Assembly (NCBI RefSeq): GCF_001425605.1
Contig: NZ_LMRG01000030.1
Coordinates: 124,001-188,000 of the forward strand
Direction: 5' to 3'
Length of the DNA stretch: 64,000 bases
DNA from: Rhizobium sp. Leaf453
Lineage (GTDB): Bacteria > Pseudomonadota > Alphaproteobacteria > Rhizobiales > Rhizobiaceae
Below the pieces are notes generated by a model, which saw only the letters and a list, made by a program, of their open reading frames with translations, ran no database searches and was not told the DNA's origin. Numbering within the stretch: position 1 is the stretch's first letter; each line of letters begins with the position of its first letter. Below, one piece after another: positions 22,879 through 31,895 of this stretch. A program made the position numbers and the translations under genes.

Positions 22879-25686
22879 TCACTGGCCAAGCCGTTCGAGC
22901 AGAGCAGGGATATGCACCTGATCGGCCTTGTAGTTGCCTGTCAGCATGTACATCATGATGTTGACGCCGGCCCGGAAGGCATATTCGCGCTGCTGCTCGT
23001 CCGGCGGCACAGTCGGCAGTAGCGGTGCACCGTTGGAATCGATCGCCCAGGCGCCGGCCAGATCGTTGCCGGTGATCATGATCGGCGAGACACCGTCGCC
23101 GGAGCGGGCAGGGCGGCCGGTCGGCTGCGAGTCGGTGTCCGGCTGTGCCTCGATCCAAAGCGGGCTGCCGCTGTAACGGCCCGGAAAGCTGGAGAGCAGG
23201 TAGAAGGATTTCGTCAGCACATTGTCGGTCGGAACCGGCTCCAAGGGCGGAATGTCGAGATCGGCGAGGATCGCCTGCAGCCGTTCCGAATTGGGGCTGG
23301 TGCCGCCATTGTTGCCGAGCGATGAGAACTGGTCGCGGGTATCGAACAGAACCGTGCCGCCGGCGCGCATATAGGCATCGATCCGGCTGATCGCCTGCGC
23401 GCTCGGCATCGGCGCATTGGCGGAAACCGGCCAGTAGATCAGCGAATAGAAGGACAGTTCGTCCGCGGCGATATCGAGACCAACAGGTGGGCCGGGTTCC
23501 AGCGTCGTGCGATAGGTGAGAAATTCGGTCAGACCGGCAAGCCCGCGCTCGGACAGGCGGTCGACGTCGGATTCGCCGGTCACGACATAGGCCAGATGCG
23601 TCTTGTCCAGCCGCTCGAAAATCTTGTCGTCACCCGGCTTGCTGTCGTCGGCCAATGCCTGACCCGGCGAAATCATCATCAATCCAGCTGAAAGGGCGAG
23701 AAGGATTGCGGCTGCCGCCGGCATGCGCAGGCGGGCAAAGGCGCCGCCCATGAACAGGACCACGACTGAGTCGACCAGCAACAGCAACAGTGCGACAGCA
23801 AATAGCGACGGCTTCAACGACCAGGCCTCGGCGCCGATCAATGGCTCCGTCGTATAGGCCATCGAAAGACCGGCCGTGTCGATCGGCTTCAGTTCCGTAT
23901 CGCGGGGCAGGAGGTTCAGCGCGGTAAATCCTTCTTCCGAGCCATAGAGGCCGGGCGGGTTTTCGGGCGAGGAGGCCGGCGTTGCGCCTGCCGCGATTTC
24001 CAGCGGCCGAGCCTTGCCGGTTTCGGCAACCAGCACGCCATCGGCATTCAGCAGGCGGTAGGGCGGCAATGTCTGGCCTTGGGCGCCGCCCTCGCTTGCC
24101 ACGCCGCCGCTGCGAGACAGTTGCACGCTCCGGCGCAGCATCTCGACGAAATCGCCTGATATCGGCAGGTTCGACCAGGTTGCCTCGGCGCTGACATGGA
24201 ACAGGATGATACGGCCGGCCCCTTGCGCCTTCGTGGTCACCAGCGGCGTGCCGTCGGCAAGGCTTGCCCAGGTGCGCGACGAGAGGTCGGCGGTCGGCTC
24301 GGCCAGCACCTGCCGCTTGACGAGGATTCCCTCGGGTCGCGGCATGCCGGCAAACGGACTGAGCGCCGGGTAATCGGCCAGCGGCTGCGGTTCCGACCAG
24401 GAGAGGGCTCCGCCCAGCGCGCGCTCACCCTGGCGCAGCGTCACGGGAACCAGCGGATCGTCGGCCGGCGCCGCCGCCAATCTGGGGCCCGCGAAACGCA
24501 CCAGCGTACCGCCATTCTCGATCCATTTGGTGATCGGGGCATAGGTTTCATCCGGCAGGCGGCCGATATCGGCCATGATCAGCATGGACGGTTTCTGCGC
24601 CAGCAGTTCCGGGATCGAGATTGCCAGATCCGCCTCGTTCGGCTGGACGAGATCGGCATAGGGAGCGAGCGCCCGGTTGATGTAGTAGAGCGGCGAGAGC
24701 AGCGGCTGCGACTGGTCGCGCGCCTCGCCGCTCAGGAGTGCCACCCGGCGGCGGCGGAACCCGTCGTCGAGCAGGAAAGTGCCGCCGGCGGTCGCCGCGT
24801 CATCGATGGCGATCCGGGCGAAATCGTTGCGCAGTTCGAAAGGCGCTGCCAGCGAGGCCTTGGCGACGCTTTCGCCAGCCGCGAAATCGATCGTGCCGTT
24901 GGCGATCGCCCGTCCGCGCGTGTCGTAGGCAGTGACCGGAAATGCGCGTGCCGCGGTGGTATCGAGGCGGCTGGCGCTGATCACCATGGATTCGGCGTCG
25001 TTCGCCGAGTTGGTGATGGCGATGGCGCGGTCCTTGGCGCCTTCGATCAGCCGAAGGTTTGACGGCGAAAGGGCCGCGAGTTCGGACATCACCTTCGTAT
25101 CGCCGGCGTCGATGCCGTCGGACAGGAAGGCGAGCGTGCCCGGAACTGTGCCGTTCAGCGCGGTTCGAAGGGCGGTGACGGCCGCTTCCCGGTTCGGGCG
25201 CAGCGGCTGCGGCGATGCGGCGGCCATCCGGTTACGGGCCGTCGTGGCCGATCCCGGTACGGCATTGTGCTCGCTGTCGGCCGTAAACACGATCGAGACA
25301 GGCAAATCCTTGGCTTCCGCGTCGCCGATCAGCGCATCCGCCGTTTCCACCCGGCGTTCCCAATCGGTCGCCGTGGCCCAGCTATTGTCGATGACCAGCG
25401 CCAGCGTGCCCTCAGTCGACAGCGTGTTCGAGCGTGGATTGAACACCGGATCGGCGATCGCGAGGATAATGGCTGCGGCCATCAGCATGCGCAGCAGCGT
25501 TAGCCACCAAGGGCTTTTCGATGGCGTTTCCTCGCGCTTCAAAACGCTCGCCAGGATGCGTAGCGGCGGAAAGACTTCCGTTACCGGCTTGGGCGGCGTC
25601 ATTCTCAGCAGCCACCAGATCGCCGGCAGGGCGACGAGGGCGGCGAGCATCAGCGGATTGGCGAAGATGAAGGGCAGGAAGCTCAT
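22879..25686 (-). CDS. BatA-type N-terminal / DUF4159 membrane protein
   Basis: A 935-residue inner-membrane protein. The N-terminus (FLPFIFANPLMLAALVALPAIWWLLR) is the BatA-type double-helix domain, then a vWA-like domain whose MIDAS is degraded (VIDNSWAT in place of DxSxS). An amidotransferase-like segment follows (PSMLIMADIGRLPDETYAPI), a membrane helix lies around 645-665, and the C-terminal DUF4159 domain contains FYSLIYWPVSANAPMPS and RAGGTVLFDTRDQ. Its ATG overlaps the DUF58 stop by 4 bases (ATGA at 25683-25686). It forms the core of the MoxR-DUF58-BatA/DUF4159 operon; its substrate is unknown. Confidence 0.85.
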   Translation of the reverse strand: MSFLPFIFANPLMLAALVALPAIWWLLRMTPPKPVTEVFPPLRILASVLKREETPSKSPWWLTLLRMLMAAAIILAIADPVFNPRSNTLSTEGTLALVIDNSWATATDWERRVETADALIGDAEAKDLPVSIVFTADSEHNAVPGSATTARNRMAAASPQPLRPNREAAVTALRTALNGTVPGTLAFLSDGIDAGDTKVMSELAALSPSNLRLIEGAKDRAIAITNSANDAESMVISASRLDTTAARAFPVTAYDTRGRAIANGTIDFAAGESVAKASLAAPFELRNDFARIAIDDAATAGGTFLLDDGFRRRRVALLSGEARDQSQPLLSPLYYINRALAPYADLVQPNEADLAISIPELLAQKPSMLIMADIGRLPDETYAPITKWIENGGTLVRFAGPRLAAAPADDPLVPVTLRQGERALGGALSWSEPQPLADYPALSPFAGMPRPEGILVKRQVLAEPTADLSSRTWASLADGTPLVTTKAQGAGRIILFHVSAEATWSNLPISGDFVEMLRRSVQLSRSGGVASEGGAQGQTLPPYRLLNADGVLVAETGKARPLEIAAGATPASSPENPPGLYGSEEGFTALNLLPRDTELKPIDTAGLSMAYTTEPLIGAEAWSLKPSLFAVALLLLLVDSVVVLFMGGAFARLRMPAAAAILLALSAGLMMISPGQALADDSKPGDDKIFERLDKTHLAYVVTGESDVDRLSERGLAGLTEFLTYRTTLEPGPPVGLDIAADELSFYSLIYWPVSANAPMPSAQAISRIDAYMRAGGTVLFDTRDQFSSLGNNGGTSPNSERLQAILADLDIPPLEPVPTDNVLTKSFYLLSSFPGRYSGSPLWIEAQPDTDSQPTGRPARSGDGVSPIMITGNDLAGAWAIDSNGAPLLPTVPPDEQQREYAFRAGVNIMMYMLTGNYKADQVHIPALLERLGQ

Positions 25687-26603
25687 AGCTGACCTCCATG
25701 CGTCGCCCGTCCGGGCATGCCGGACAGGTACATATGCACGGCGACCAGCGCTTCAGACGCCAGATGGTCGGTGCGGTGCGGCGTAAACGTCCAGCCGAGA
25801 TGGCGCAGGTTTTCGCCGATGCTGTCACGACGGGCAATGTAGGCCCGGCGATAGTCCTCGCGGACGATTTCGGCACGTCCCGCTGTCAACTTTTCGCCAG
25901 TTTCGGGATCGGTGAACTCGGTACGACCGGCATAGGGAAAGCTCTCCTCTGCCGGATCGGCAATCTCGACAACATGGCCACGCAGGCCGCGGCGGGCCAG
26001 CGGGCCAAGCTGCGCCATGATCTTCTCGGCCGGATCGAGGAAGTCGCCGATCAGGACGAGGTCGCTGGCGCCACGGATCATGCCGGTCTGCGGCAGGCCG
26101 CCGGAGAGCGGCGTATGCATCAGCGCGGTTGCCAGCCGCTCGGCGGCATTGCGGGCCGAGACTGGCTCCATGACGCCAGGGCAGCCGATGCGCTCGCCGG
26201 AGCGGGCGAGAATTTCGGCCATTGCCAGCATCAGCACCAGCGCCCGGCTTTCCTTCGAGACGCTGCCGAATTTCGACTTGTACATCATCGACGGGGACAG
26301 GTCGGCCCAGAGCCAGATCGTGTGCGCGGCTTCCCATTCCCGGTCGCGGACATAGGTATGATCGTCGCGGGCCGAACGGCGCCAGTCGATCCGCGACAGG
26401 CTTTCGCCGTCGCTATAGGGGCGGAACTGCCAGAAATTTTCGCCGATGCCGCGCTTGCGGCGGCCGTGCCAGCCGGAGATCACCGTATTGGCGATGCGCT
26501 TGGCCTCGACCATGCAGTCAGGGATCAGCCGGGCGCGGCTCTGCGCGCGGGAAAGGACTTCTCCGGACGGCGTCGGTTCGACGATTTGCCCAATGGCAGC
26601 CAT
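25683..26603 (-). CDS. DUF58 domain protein (vWA-like)
   Basis: A 306-residue cytosolic protein of the DUF58 family. The signature GIGENFWQFRPYSDGESLSRIDWRRSAR is followed by a vWA-like domain with an intact MIDAS (ADLSPSM). DUF58 proteins are partners of MoxR AAA+ ATPases, thought to recruit clients for complex maturation (family knowledge). The gene starts 18 bases after the moxR stop and overlaps the next gene by 4 bases, so the three are one operon. Confidence 0.92.
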   Translation of the reverse strand: MAAIGQIVEPTPSGEVLSRAQSRARLIPDCMVEAKRIANTVISGWHGRRKRGIGENFWQFRPYSDGESLSRIDWRRSARDDHTYVRDREWEAAHTIWLWADLSPSMMYKSKFGSVSKESRALVLMLAMAEILARSGERIGCPGVMEPVSARNAAERLATALMHTPLSGGLPQTGMIRGASDLVLIGDFLDPAEKIMAQLGPLARRGLRGHVVEIADPAEESFPYAGRTEFTDPETGEKLTAGRAEIVREDYRRAYIARRDSIGENLRHLGWTFTPHRTDHLASEALVAVHMYLSGMPGRATHGGQL

Positions 26604-26621
26604 GCACTATCCCTTGGCTCG

Positions 26622-27635
26622 CTAAGCCTTAGCCTGTTTGACCAGTCCGGTGATGACGTCGCGGACCGTCATGCCTTCCGCCCGCGCTGCGAATGTCAGC
26701 GCCATGCGGTGCTGCAGAACGGGTTCGGCAAGGGCCATGATGTCATCGATGGATGGTGCCAGCCTGCCGTCGTAGAGCGCGCGGGCGCGGGCGCAGAGCA
26801 TCAGCGACTGGCCGGCGCGTGGGCCGGGACCCCAGGCGACATTCTTATCGGTGGCGGCGTTACCGTTGCCAGGGCGGGCCGAGCGGACCAGCGCGAGGAT
26901 GGCATCGACGACCTTTTCGCTGACCGGCATCTGGCGGATCAAATGCTGGATGTCCTGAAGCTGCTTGGCGTCGATGACGCCGTGGACCTCGTTTTCGTGG
27001 ATGCCGGTGGTTTCGAGCAGGATTTGCCGTTCGGCGGCAAGTTCGGGATAGCCGACATCCACCTGCATCAGGAAGCGGTCGAGCTGGGCTTCGGGCAGGG
27101 GATAGGTGCCCTCCTGTTCCAGCGGGTTCTGCGTCGCGAGGACGTGGAATGGCTGTGGCAGGTCGTTGCGCTGGCCGGCGACGGTGACGTGATATTCCTG
27201 CATGGCCTGCAACAGCGCCGACTGAGTGCGCGGGCTGGCACGGTTGATTTCGTCGGCCATCAGCAGTTGCGTGAAGATTGGACCGGGCACGAAGCGGAAG
27301 GAGCGTCGTCCGTTTTCGTCTTGGTCCATCACTTCCGAGCCGAGAATATCGGACGGCATCAGGTCGGGCGTGAACTGGATGCGGCTGGATGAAAGGCCGA
27401 GCACGGTGCCGAGCGTCGAGACCAGCTTGGTCTTCGCCAGACCGGGTACGCCGACCAGAAGCGCATGGCCGCCGGAAAGGACCGCGAGCAGGGTCTGTTC
27501 GACCACGCTTTCCTGGCCGAAGATCACCTTGCCGACTTCCTTGCGGATCACGGCGATCTCGCCAAGGGCCTTTTCCGCCGCCGCAATGATGGCTTTTTCG
27601 TCAAGTGCGCCGTCTGTCGTTTTCATCACACCCAT
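26622..27635 (-). CDS. MoxR-family AAA+ ATPase
   Basis: A 337-residue chaperone-type ATPase. Walker A-like GVPGLAKTKLV, Walker B LLMADEINRASPRTQSALLQAMQE, sensor 1 LATQNPLEQEGTYPLPEAQLDRF, and a C-terminal lid with MLCARARAL are all visible. Start at 27635 with GGAG 7 bases upstream; ATG 27626 is an alternative. It is first in the operon followed by DUF58, BatA/DUF4159 and the vWA/amidotransferase-like membrane protein. MoxR proteins activate metal-containing or multi-subunit enzymes by remodelling (family knowledge); the client of this type is unknown. Divergent from DUF1285 with a 167-base gap. Confidence 0.95.
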   Translation of the reverse strand: MGVMKTTDGALDEKAIIAAAEKALGEIAVIRKEVGKVIFGQESVVEQTLLAVLSGGHALLVGVPGLAKTKLVSTLGTVLGLSSSRIQFTPDLMPSDILGSEVMDQDENGRRSFRFVPGPIFTQLLMADEINRASPRTQSALLQAMQEYHVTVAGQRNDLPQPFHVLATQNPLEQEGTYPLPEAQLDRFLMQVDVGYPELAAERQILLETTGIHENEVHGVIDAKQLQDIQHLIRQMPVSEKVVDAILALVRSARPGNGNAATDKNVAWGPGPRAGQSLMLCARARALYDGRLAPSIDDIMALAEPVLQHRMALTFAARAEGMTVRDVITGLVKQAKA

Positions 27636-27802
27636 TGTCTGTCTCCAGTGGCCGGCCCCGGTGCCGAATCGCAAAAAGCGCTCTTTCCGTCCCTGTTTTT
27701 CAATCTATGCTCCGATCAAAGGCTGACAAGACGTGACCAGCGCACTATCTCGTGAGTTGGTGCTCGAGAAAACGCAAGAATAGGGCCAAACGGGACGGAA
27801 CG

Positions 27803-28426
27803 ATGGCGGATGAGCAAATACATCAGACCGGAGATGCGGTAGGACTGGCGGCACTGATCAGCCGCGCGGCCGGACAGACCAACGGCCAAACCAAGGGTTT
27901 GCCGCCGGTCGATAAATGGAATCCGCCGTTTTGCGGCGATATCGACATGGAAATCCGAGCCGATGGCACATGGTTCTACATGGGTACGCCGATCGGCCGG
28001 CAACCGCTGGTACGCCTGTTTTCCACGGTTTTGCGCAAGGACGAGGACGGCAAGACCTATCTCGTAACTCCTGTGGAAAAAGTCGGCATCCGCATCGTCG
28101 ATGCACCCTTTGTCGCCGTGGAAATGAACCTCACTGAAAACGATGGCGAGCCGGTCATTACCTTCCGCACCAATGTCGGCGATGTCGTCGAGGCCGGACC
28201 CGAGCATGAGCTGCGCTTCGTCATCGAAGGCGAGAACAGGGAATTGAAGCCTTATCTACACGTGCGCGGCCGGCTGGAGGCGCTCGTTTCGCGTGCTGTG
28301 ATGTACGATCTGGTGGAGCTTGGCGAAACGCGCACGATCGATAGCGTCGAGATGTTTGCCATCCGCTCCAGCGGCGTTCTGTTTCCAGTCATGCCTGCAA
28401 AAGAGTTGGCGGCGCTTTCGGCATGA
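27803..28426 (+). CDS. DUF1285 domain protein
   Basis: A 207-residue protein of the DUF1285 family, identified by PPVDKWNPPFCGDIDMEIRADGTWFYMGTPIGR and RLFSTVLRKDEDGKTYLVTPVEKVGI. Its biochemical role is unknown to me. The start at 27803 follows GGAACG; an in-frame ATG at 27752 would add a Lys/Arg-rich stretch without a site. It overlaps nudL by 4 bases (ATGA at 28423-28426), so it heads a DUF1285-nudL-cca operon, divergent from moxR. Confidence 0.88.
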   Translation: MADEQIHQTGDAVGLAALISRAAGQTNGQTKGLPPVDKWNPPFCGDIDMEIRADGTWFYMGTPIGRQPLVRLFSTVLRKDEDGKTYLVTPVEKVGIRIVDAPFVAVEMNLTENDGEPVITFRTNVGDVVEAGPEHELRFVIEGENRELKPYLHVRGRLEALVSRAVMYDLVELGETRTIDSVEMFAIRSSGVLFPVMPAKELAALSA

Positions 28427-29055
28427 CCGTGACGTTATTTTCAGCCGAGGATTTTCGCCGCCGTGCGCTTGAGCAATCCGGCAGCCCGGTGGATGACGCC
28501 TGGCGCGAGCATGGCGATTTCCTGCTCAATCCCGATACAATCCCGTATCTGGAGACGTTGAAGCTAAAGGACGCCGCCGTGCTCGTTCCCGTCATCGATG
28601 ATGGCGACGAGGCACGCGTCATTTTCACCCAGCGCACCAAGACCCTGCGCAAGCATTCCGGCCAGGTCGCCTTTCCCGGTGGTGCCGTCGATCCGGAAGA
28701 CGATACGCCCGAGCGGGCGGCGCTGCGCGAAACCGAGGAGGAGATCGGCCTTGACCGGCGGTTCGTCCAGACGGTCGGGCGGTTGCCGCATTACATGGCC
28801 ATGTCCGGCTTCCGTATCACGCCGATCCTCGGCATTGTCCAGCCGGGTTACGATCTCGAACTCAATCCGACCGAGGTTGCGGCGGTGTTCGACGTGCCTT
28901 TGTCCTTCCTGATGAACCCGGACAATCATGGCCGGGGGCAGGCAACCTGGAAGGGGGCCGAGCGACATTTTTACAGCATGCCCTATGGCGATCAGCATAT
29001 TTGGGGCATTACGGCGGGAATCGTCCGCATGCTGTATGAAAGGCTCTATGCATGA
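28423..29055 (+). CDS. CoA pyrophosphatase, Nudix family (NudL-like)
   Basis: A 210-residue Nudix hydrolase. The UPF0035 signature LRKHSGQVAFPGGAVDPED precedes a complete Nudix box (GGAVDPEDDTPERAALRE, then TEEEIGL), which together mark the coenzyme A pyrophosphatase group, cleaving CoA to 3',5'-ADP and 4'-phosphopantetheine. It starts inside the DUF1285 stop and ends overlapping the CCA-transferase start by 4 bases (ATGC ATGA at 29052-29055), so all three are coupled. Confidence 0.92.
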   Translation: MTVTLFSAEDFRRRALEQSGSPVDDAWREHGDFLLNPDTIPYLETLKLKDAAVLVPVIDDGDEARVIFTQRTKTLRKHSGQVAFPGGAVDPEDDTPERAALRETEEEIGLDRRFVQTVGRLPHYMAMSGFRITPILGIVQPGYDLELNPTEVAAVFDVPLSFLMNPDNHGRGQATWKGAERHFYSMPYGDQHIWGITAGIVRMLYERLYA

Positions 29056-30302
29056 CCTCCGTTGCCTCCGAGGCCTGGTTTACCGCACCGGCGCTGACGC
29101 GCGTGTTCGATCTACTCAATGCCGATGGCGGCGAAGTTCGGGTGGTCGGCGGCGCTGTGCGCAACAGCCTGATGGGGCTCGCCGTTGCCGATATCGACAT
29201 GGCGACGACGCTGCTGCCGGACGAGGTCGTCGCTCGCGCCAAGGCGGCGGGCATCAAGTCGGTTCCAACAGGCATTGCCCACGGCACGGTGACCCTGGTC
29301 ATCGATGGCGTTCCCTATGAAGTGACCACGCTGCGGCGTGATGTCGAAACAGACGGTCGCCATGCCGAGGTAGCGTTCGGAACGGACTGGACGGTGGATG
29401 CCGAGCGGCGCGACCTGACGATCAACGCGCTCTATGCCAATGCCAAGGGCGAAGTGATTGATCTGGTCGACGGGCTTGCCGATATCGAAAAGCGCAATAT
29501 CCGTTTCATCGGCAATGCTGCCGAGCGAGTCGCCGAGGATTATCTCCGAGTCCTGCGGTTTTTCCGCTTCTTCGCCCATTACGGGTCCGGCCGCCCGGAT
29601 GCGGACGGACTGAGAGCATGCGCTCAGGCGCGTTCGAAGCTGTCGAGTCTTTCTGCGGAACGCGTCTGGTCGGAGTTGAAGAAGATTCTTGCCGCCCGGG
29701 ATCCGGGACGGGCGCTTCTGTGGATGCGAACATCCGGCGTGCTGACCGAAATCCTGCCCGAAAGCGAAAAATGGGGCATCGACGCGATCCCCGCGCTGAT
29801 CGCGGCGGAACAGAGCTTCGGCTGGCAGCCAAATCCGCTGCTGCGGTTGGCAGCGATCGTTCCGCCGGATTCCGAGAGGCTGGACGCGATGACGAAGCGT
29901 CTGCGGTTGTCGAAAGCCGAGTCTGCTGTTTTCACGGAGTGGACAAAAGCGCCGCGTTTGCCGGCCACGATTGCCGACACGGCGTTCGACCGATTGCTTT
30001 ATCGGCATGGCATACAGGGGTTGGAGACGAATCTCCGGCTTGCGCTGGCATCGGCGCGGCAGAAATCCGAAAATGACCCGTCACAGTTACCCGAAACGGG
30101 ACGCCTGCAACGGCTGCTCAGCCGGACCGAAAAATGGGAAAAGCCTGTCTTTCCCCTGACGGGCGCAGATGTCCTGCAGGCAGGTATTCCGGCCGGGCCG
30201 CGCGTCGGCGAGATTCTGGGCGCGCTGGAAGACAAGTGGGTCGAGGGGAATTTCAATGCCGACCGGGCAACGCTCGTTGCCCGGCTTCAATCCATGGTCT
30301 GA
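29052..30302 (+). CDS. cca: CCA tRNA nucleotidyltransferase / poly(A) polymerase family
   Basis: A 416-residue class II nucleotidyltransferase adding or repairing the tRNA 3' CCA. The head motif is GGAVRNSLMGLAVADIDMATT (GGxVRD-like, with Asn replacing Asp in the R-D pair, and DID metal ligands). DGRHAEVAFGTDWTVDAERRDLTINALY and the RNA-binding DYLRVLRFFRFFAHY follow. The C-terminal helical part ends with TGADVLQAGIPAGPRVGEIL. The Asn in place of Asp is a deviation I noted by eye; some alphaproteobacterial homologues may share it. It is the last gene of the operon. Confidence 0.93.
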   Translation: MTSVASEAWFTAPALTRVFDLLNADGGEVRVVGGAVRNSLMGLAVADIDMATTLLPDEVVARAKAAGIKSVPTGIAHGTVTLVIDGVPYEVTTLRRDVETDGRHAEVAFGTDWTVDAERRDLTINALYANAKGEVIDLVDGLADIEKRNIRFIGNAAERVAEDYLRVLRFFRFFAHYGSGRPDADGLRACAQARSKLSSLSAERVWSELKKILAARDPGRALLWMRTSGVLTEILPESEKWGIDAIPALIAAEQSFGWQPNPLLRLAAIVPPDSERLDAMTKRLRLSKAESAVFTEWTKAPRLPATIADTAFDRLLYRHGIQGLETNLRLALASARQKSENDPSQLPETGRLQRLLSRTEKWEKPVFPLTGADVLQAGIPAGPRVGEILGALEDKWVEGNFNADRATLVARLQSMV

Positions 30303-30319
30303 GGGTCAGGGGTTCGGAA

Positions 30320-30505
30320 TCAGGCCGCCTTCGTCTCGTCGACGATGCGTTCCTTGATGTGATCGACCATGTTTTCACGGATCAGCGTTTCGCCATGGGT
30401 TTGGCGCAAATGCTCGACGGCGCGGCGGACGACTTCCGCATCGCTGTCGGCGCGTGTGTGCCAGTCGCAGCCCGGCACGAGGGACCCGCATTCAAACAGT
30501 CGCAT
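30320..30505 (-). CDS. DUF1059 small protein
   Basis: A 61-residue protein: MRLFECGSLVPGCDWHTRA, then DAEVVRRAVEHLRQTHG and a C-terminal helix. The Cys-x(6)-Cys spacing and DW motif match DUF1059. Such small proteins have no assigned function to my knowledge. GGAGGAAGCTC precedes the ATG at 30505, a very strong ribosome site. A candidate EcfG-type general-stress promoter lies at 30573-30598. It converges with cca. Confidence 0.85.
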   Translation of the reverse strand: MRLFECGSLVPGCDWHTRADSDAEVVRRAVEHLRQTHGETLIRENMVDHIKERIVDETKAA

Positions 30506-30572
30506 GAGCTTCCTCCTTGCATGTGGACGTTCCGCGCGTCTGCCGTGTCGGCTGGCGGAACGGTCCGACTAT

Positions 30573-30598
30573 AACCGAAATCGGGCCCGAATGGTTCC
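30573..30598 (-). promoter_or_regulatory. Candidate EcfG-type (general stress) promoter of the DUF1059 gene
   Basis: On the minus strand GGAAC (30598-30594), 18 bases, then GTT (30575-30573), in line with the published rhizobial RpoE2 pattern GGAAC-N18/19-TT. It is 68 bases before the start codon. A single short match, so tentative. Confidence 0.35.
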
Positions 30599-30761
30599 CC
30601 GATATCGAGGGCTCGCGATGTGTGCGTCTCGACATCGCCTTGAACCTTCCTTCTCAGGGTCACATTGTCGCCCGATCCGTCCTGAACCTTGGCCGTGGGG
30701 TTCGCCCTATTCGAAAAGGCGGTGAACACTGCCTTCAGATTGACTTAAGGAAGGAATGCAT

Positions 30762-31172
30762 ATGACCATTCGCCACATGCCCGTCGCAGCCCTGACCGCT
30801 GCGGCCCTCAGCCTGATCGTCATCAACTCGCCGGCTTTCGCCCAGGGGGCCGTCGAGCCGCAGGCCACACAACCGGTGCAGGAGACTGCACCCGCCGCCA
30901 TCAGCGACCAGAAGATTGAGGCCTTCGCCGTCGCCTATCTGCAGGTCGACAAGGTCCGCCAGGACTATGCCGCCAAGATCGGCGCGGAAAAAGATGCGAC
31001 GAACAAGCAGAAGCTTCAGAACGAGGCCAACCAGCAGATGATCAATGCGGTCGAAAAGTCGCCGGACATGTCGCTGGATGAATACAAGACCATCATCACC
31101 GCCGCGCAGACCAATCCGGACGTCGCCAAGAAAGTGCAGGAGAAGCTGAAGGTTTCGGCGCCCGCCCAGTAA
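30762..31172 (+). CDS. DUF4168 exported protein
   Basis: A 136-residue periplasmic protein. The signal peptide (MTIRHMPVAALTAAALSLIVINSPAFAQG) is clear, and the mature part is a helical, Gln/Ala/Lys-rich domain (ISDQKIEAFAVAYLQVDKVRQDYAAKI ... SLDEYKTIITAAQTNPDVAKKVQ) typical of DUF4168. The start at 30762 has AAGGAAGGA upstream; an in-frame ATG at 30756 sits too close to that site. Function unknown; the family is widespread in alphaproteobacteria and cyanobacteria. Confidence 0.88.
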   Translation: MTIRHMPVAALTAAALSLIVINSPAFAQGAVEPQATQPVQETAPAAISDQKIEAFAVAYLQVDKVRQDYAAKIGAEKDATNKQKLQNEANQQMINAVEKSPDMSLDEYKTIITAAQTNPDVAKKVQEKLKVSAPAQ

Positions 31173-31333
31173 CCGCCATTTGACAAGGGCGGGACGCGGA
31201 GAAAGCTTCGTGCCCGCTCTCGGCTTCCCTCTTTGGCAGATCTATAGACCGGCAAGAAACCGCTATAGGAAAGCGCGGCTTTGGTGCTATGCCTTCGTCT
31301 CCTTCAGACGTCCTACAAAGGCATGCCTTCCCC

Positions 31334-31879
31334 ATGAGCTCTTCTCTCCAGCAGGAATTGATCGCCGCCATCCGCAACATCGCGGATTATCCCAAGCCCG
31401 GCATCATGTTCCGCGATATCACCACGCTGCTCGGCAATCCGCGCGCCTTCCGCCGCGCCATCGACGAGCTGGTGCATCCCTTTGCCGGGACGAAGATCGA
31501 CAAGGTGGCGGGCATCGAGGCGCGCGGCTTCATCATGGGCGGCGCCATGGCGCACCAGATGTCTGCCGGTTTCGTGCCGATCCGCAAGAAGGGCAAGCTG
31601 CCACATGACACGGTCAGCATCGCCTACAGCCTGGAATATGGCGTCGACGAGATGGAAATGCACCGTGACGCCATCAAGCCGGGCGAAAAGGTCGTTCTCG
31701 TCGATGACCTCATTGCGACCGGCGGCACGGCCGAGGGCGCAACCAAACTGCTGCAGCAGATGGGCGCCGATATCGTCGCCGCCTGCTTCATCATCGATCT
31801 TCCCGAACTCGGCGGCCGCAAGAAGCTGGAAGCGCTTGGCGTCGAGGTCCGGACGCTGATTTCGTTCGACGGCCACTGA
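31334..31879 (+). CDS. apt: Adenine phosphoribosyltransferase
   Basis: A 181-residue purine-salvage enzyme: adenine + PRPP to AMP + PPi, cytosolic. [21 protein letters not shown] at the N-terminus, [10 protein letters not shown], and the PRPP-binding loop [16 protein letters not shown] are family hallmarks. The start at 31334 gives a length matching the family; the in-frame ATG at 31289 would add 15 residues. No strong ribosome site precedes either. The DUF2157 gene follows after 16 bases. Confidence 0.95.
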   Translation: MSSSLQQELIAAIRNIADYPKPGIMFRDITTLLGNPRAFRRAIDELVHPFAGTKIDKVAGIEARGFIMGGAMAHQMSAGFVPIRKKGKLPHDTVSIAYSLEYGVDEMEMHRDAIKPGEKVVLVDDLIATGGTAEGATKLLQQMGADIVAACFIIDLPELGGRKKLEALGVEVRTLISFDGH

Positions 31880-31895
31880 ACCAGAGAGGCGCCGC

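Noticed and set aside
25698-27392. 564-codon plus-strand open frame opposite DUF58 and moxR
   Set aside because: Antisense shadow of two clear genes; composition typical of shadow frames in high-GC DNA.
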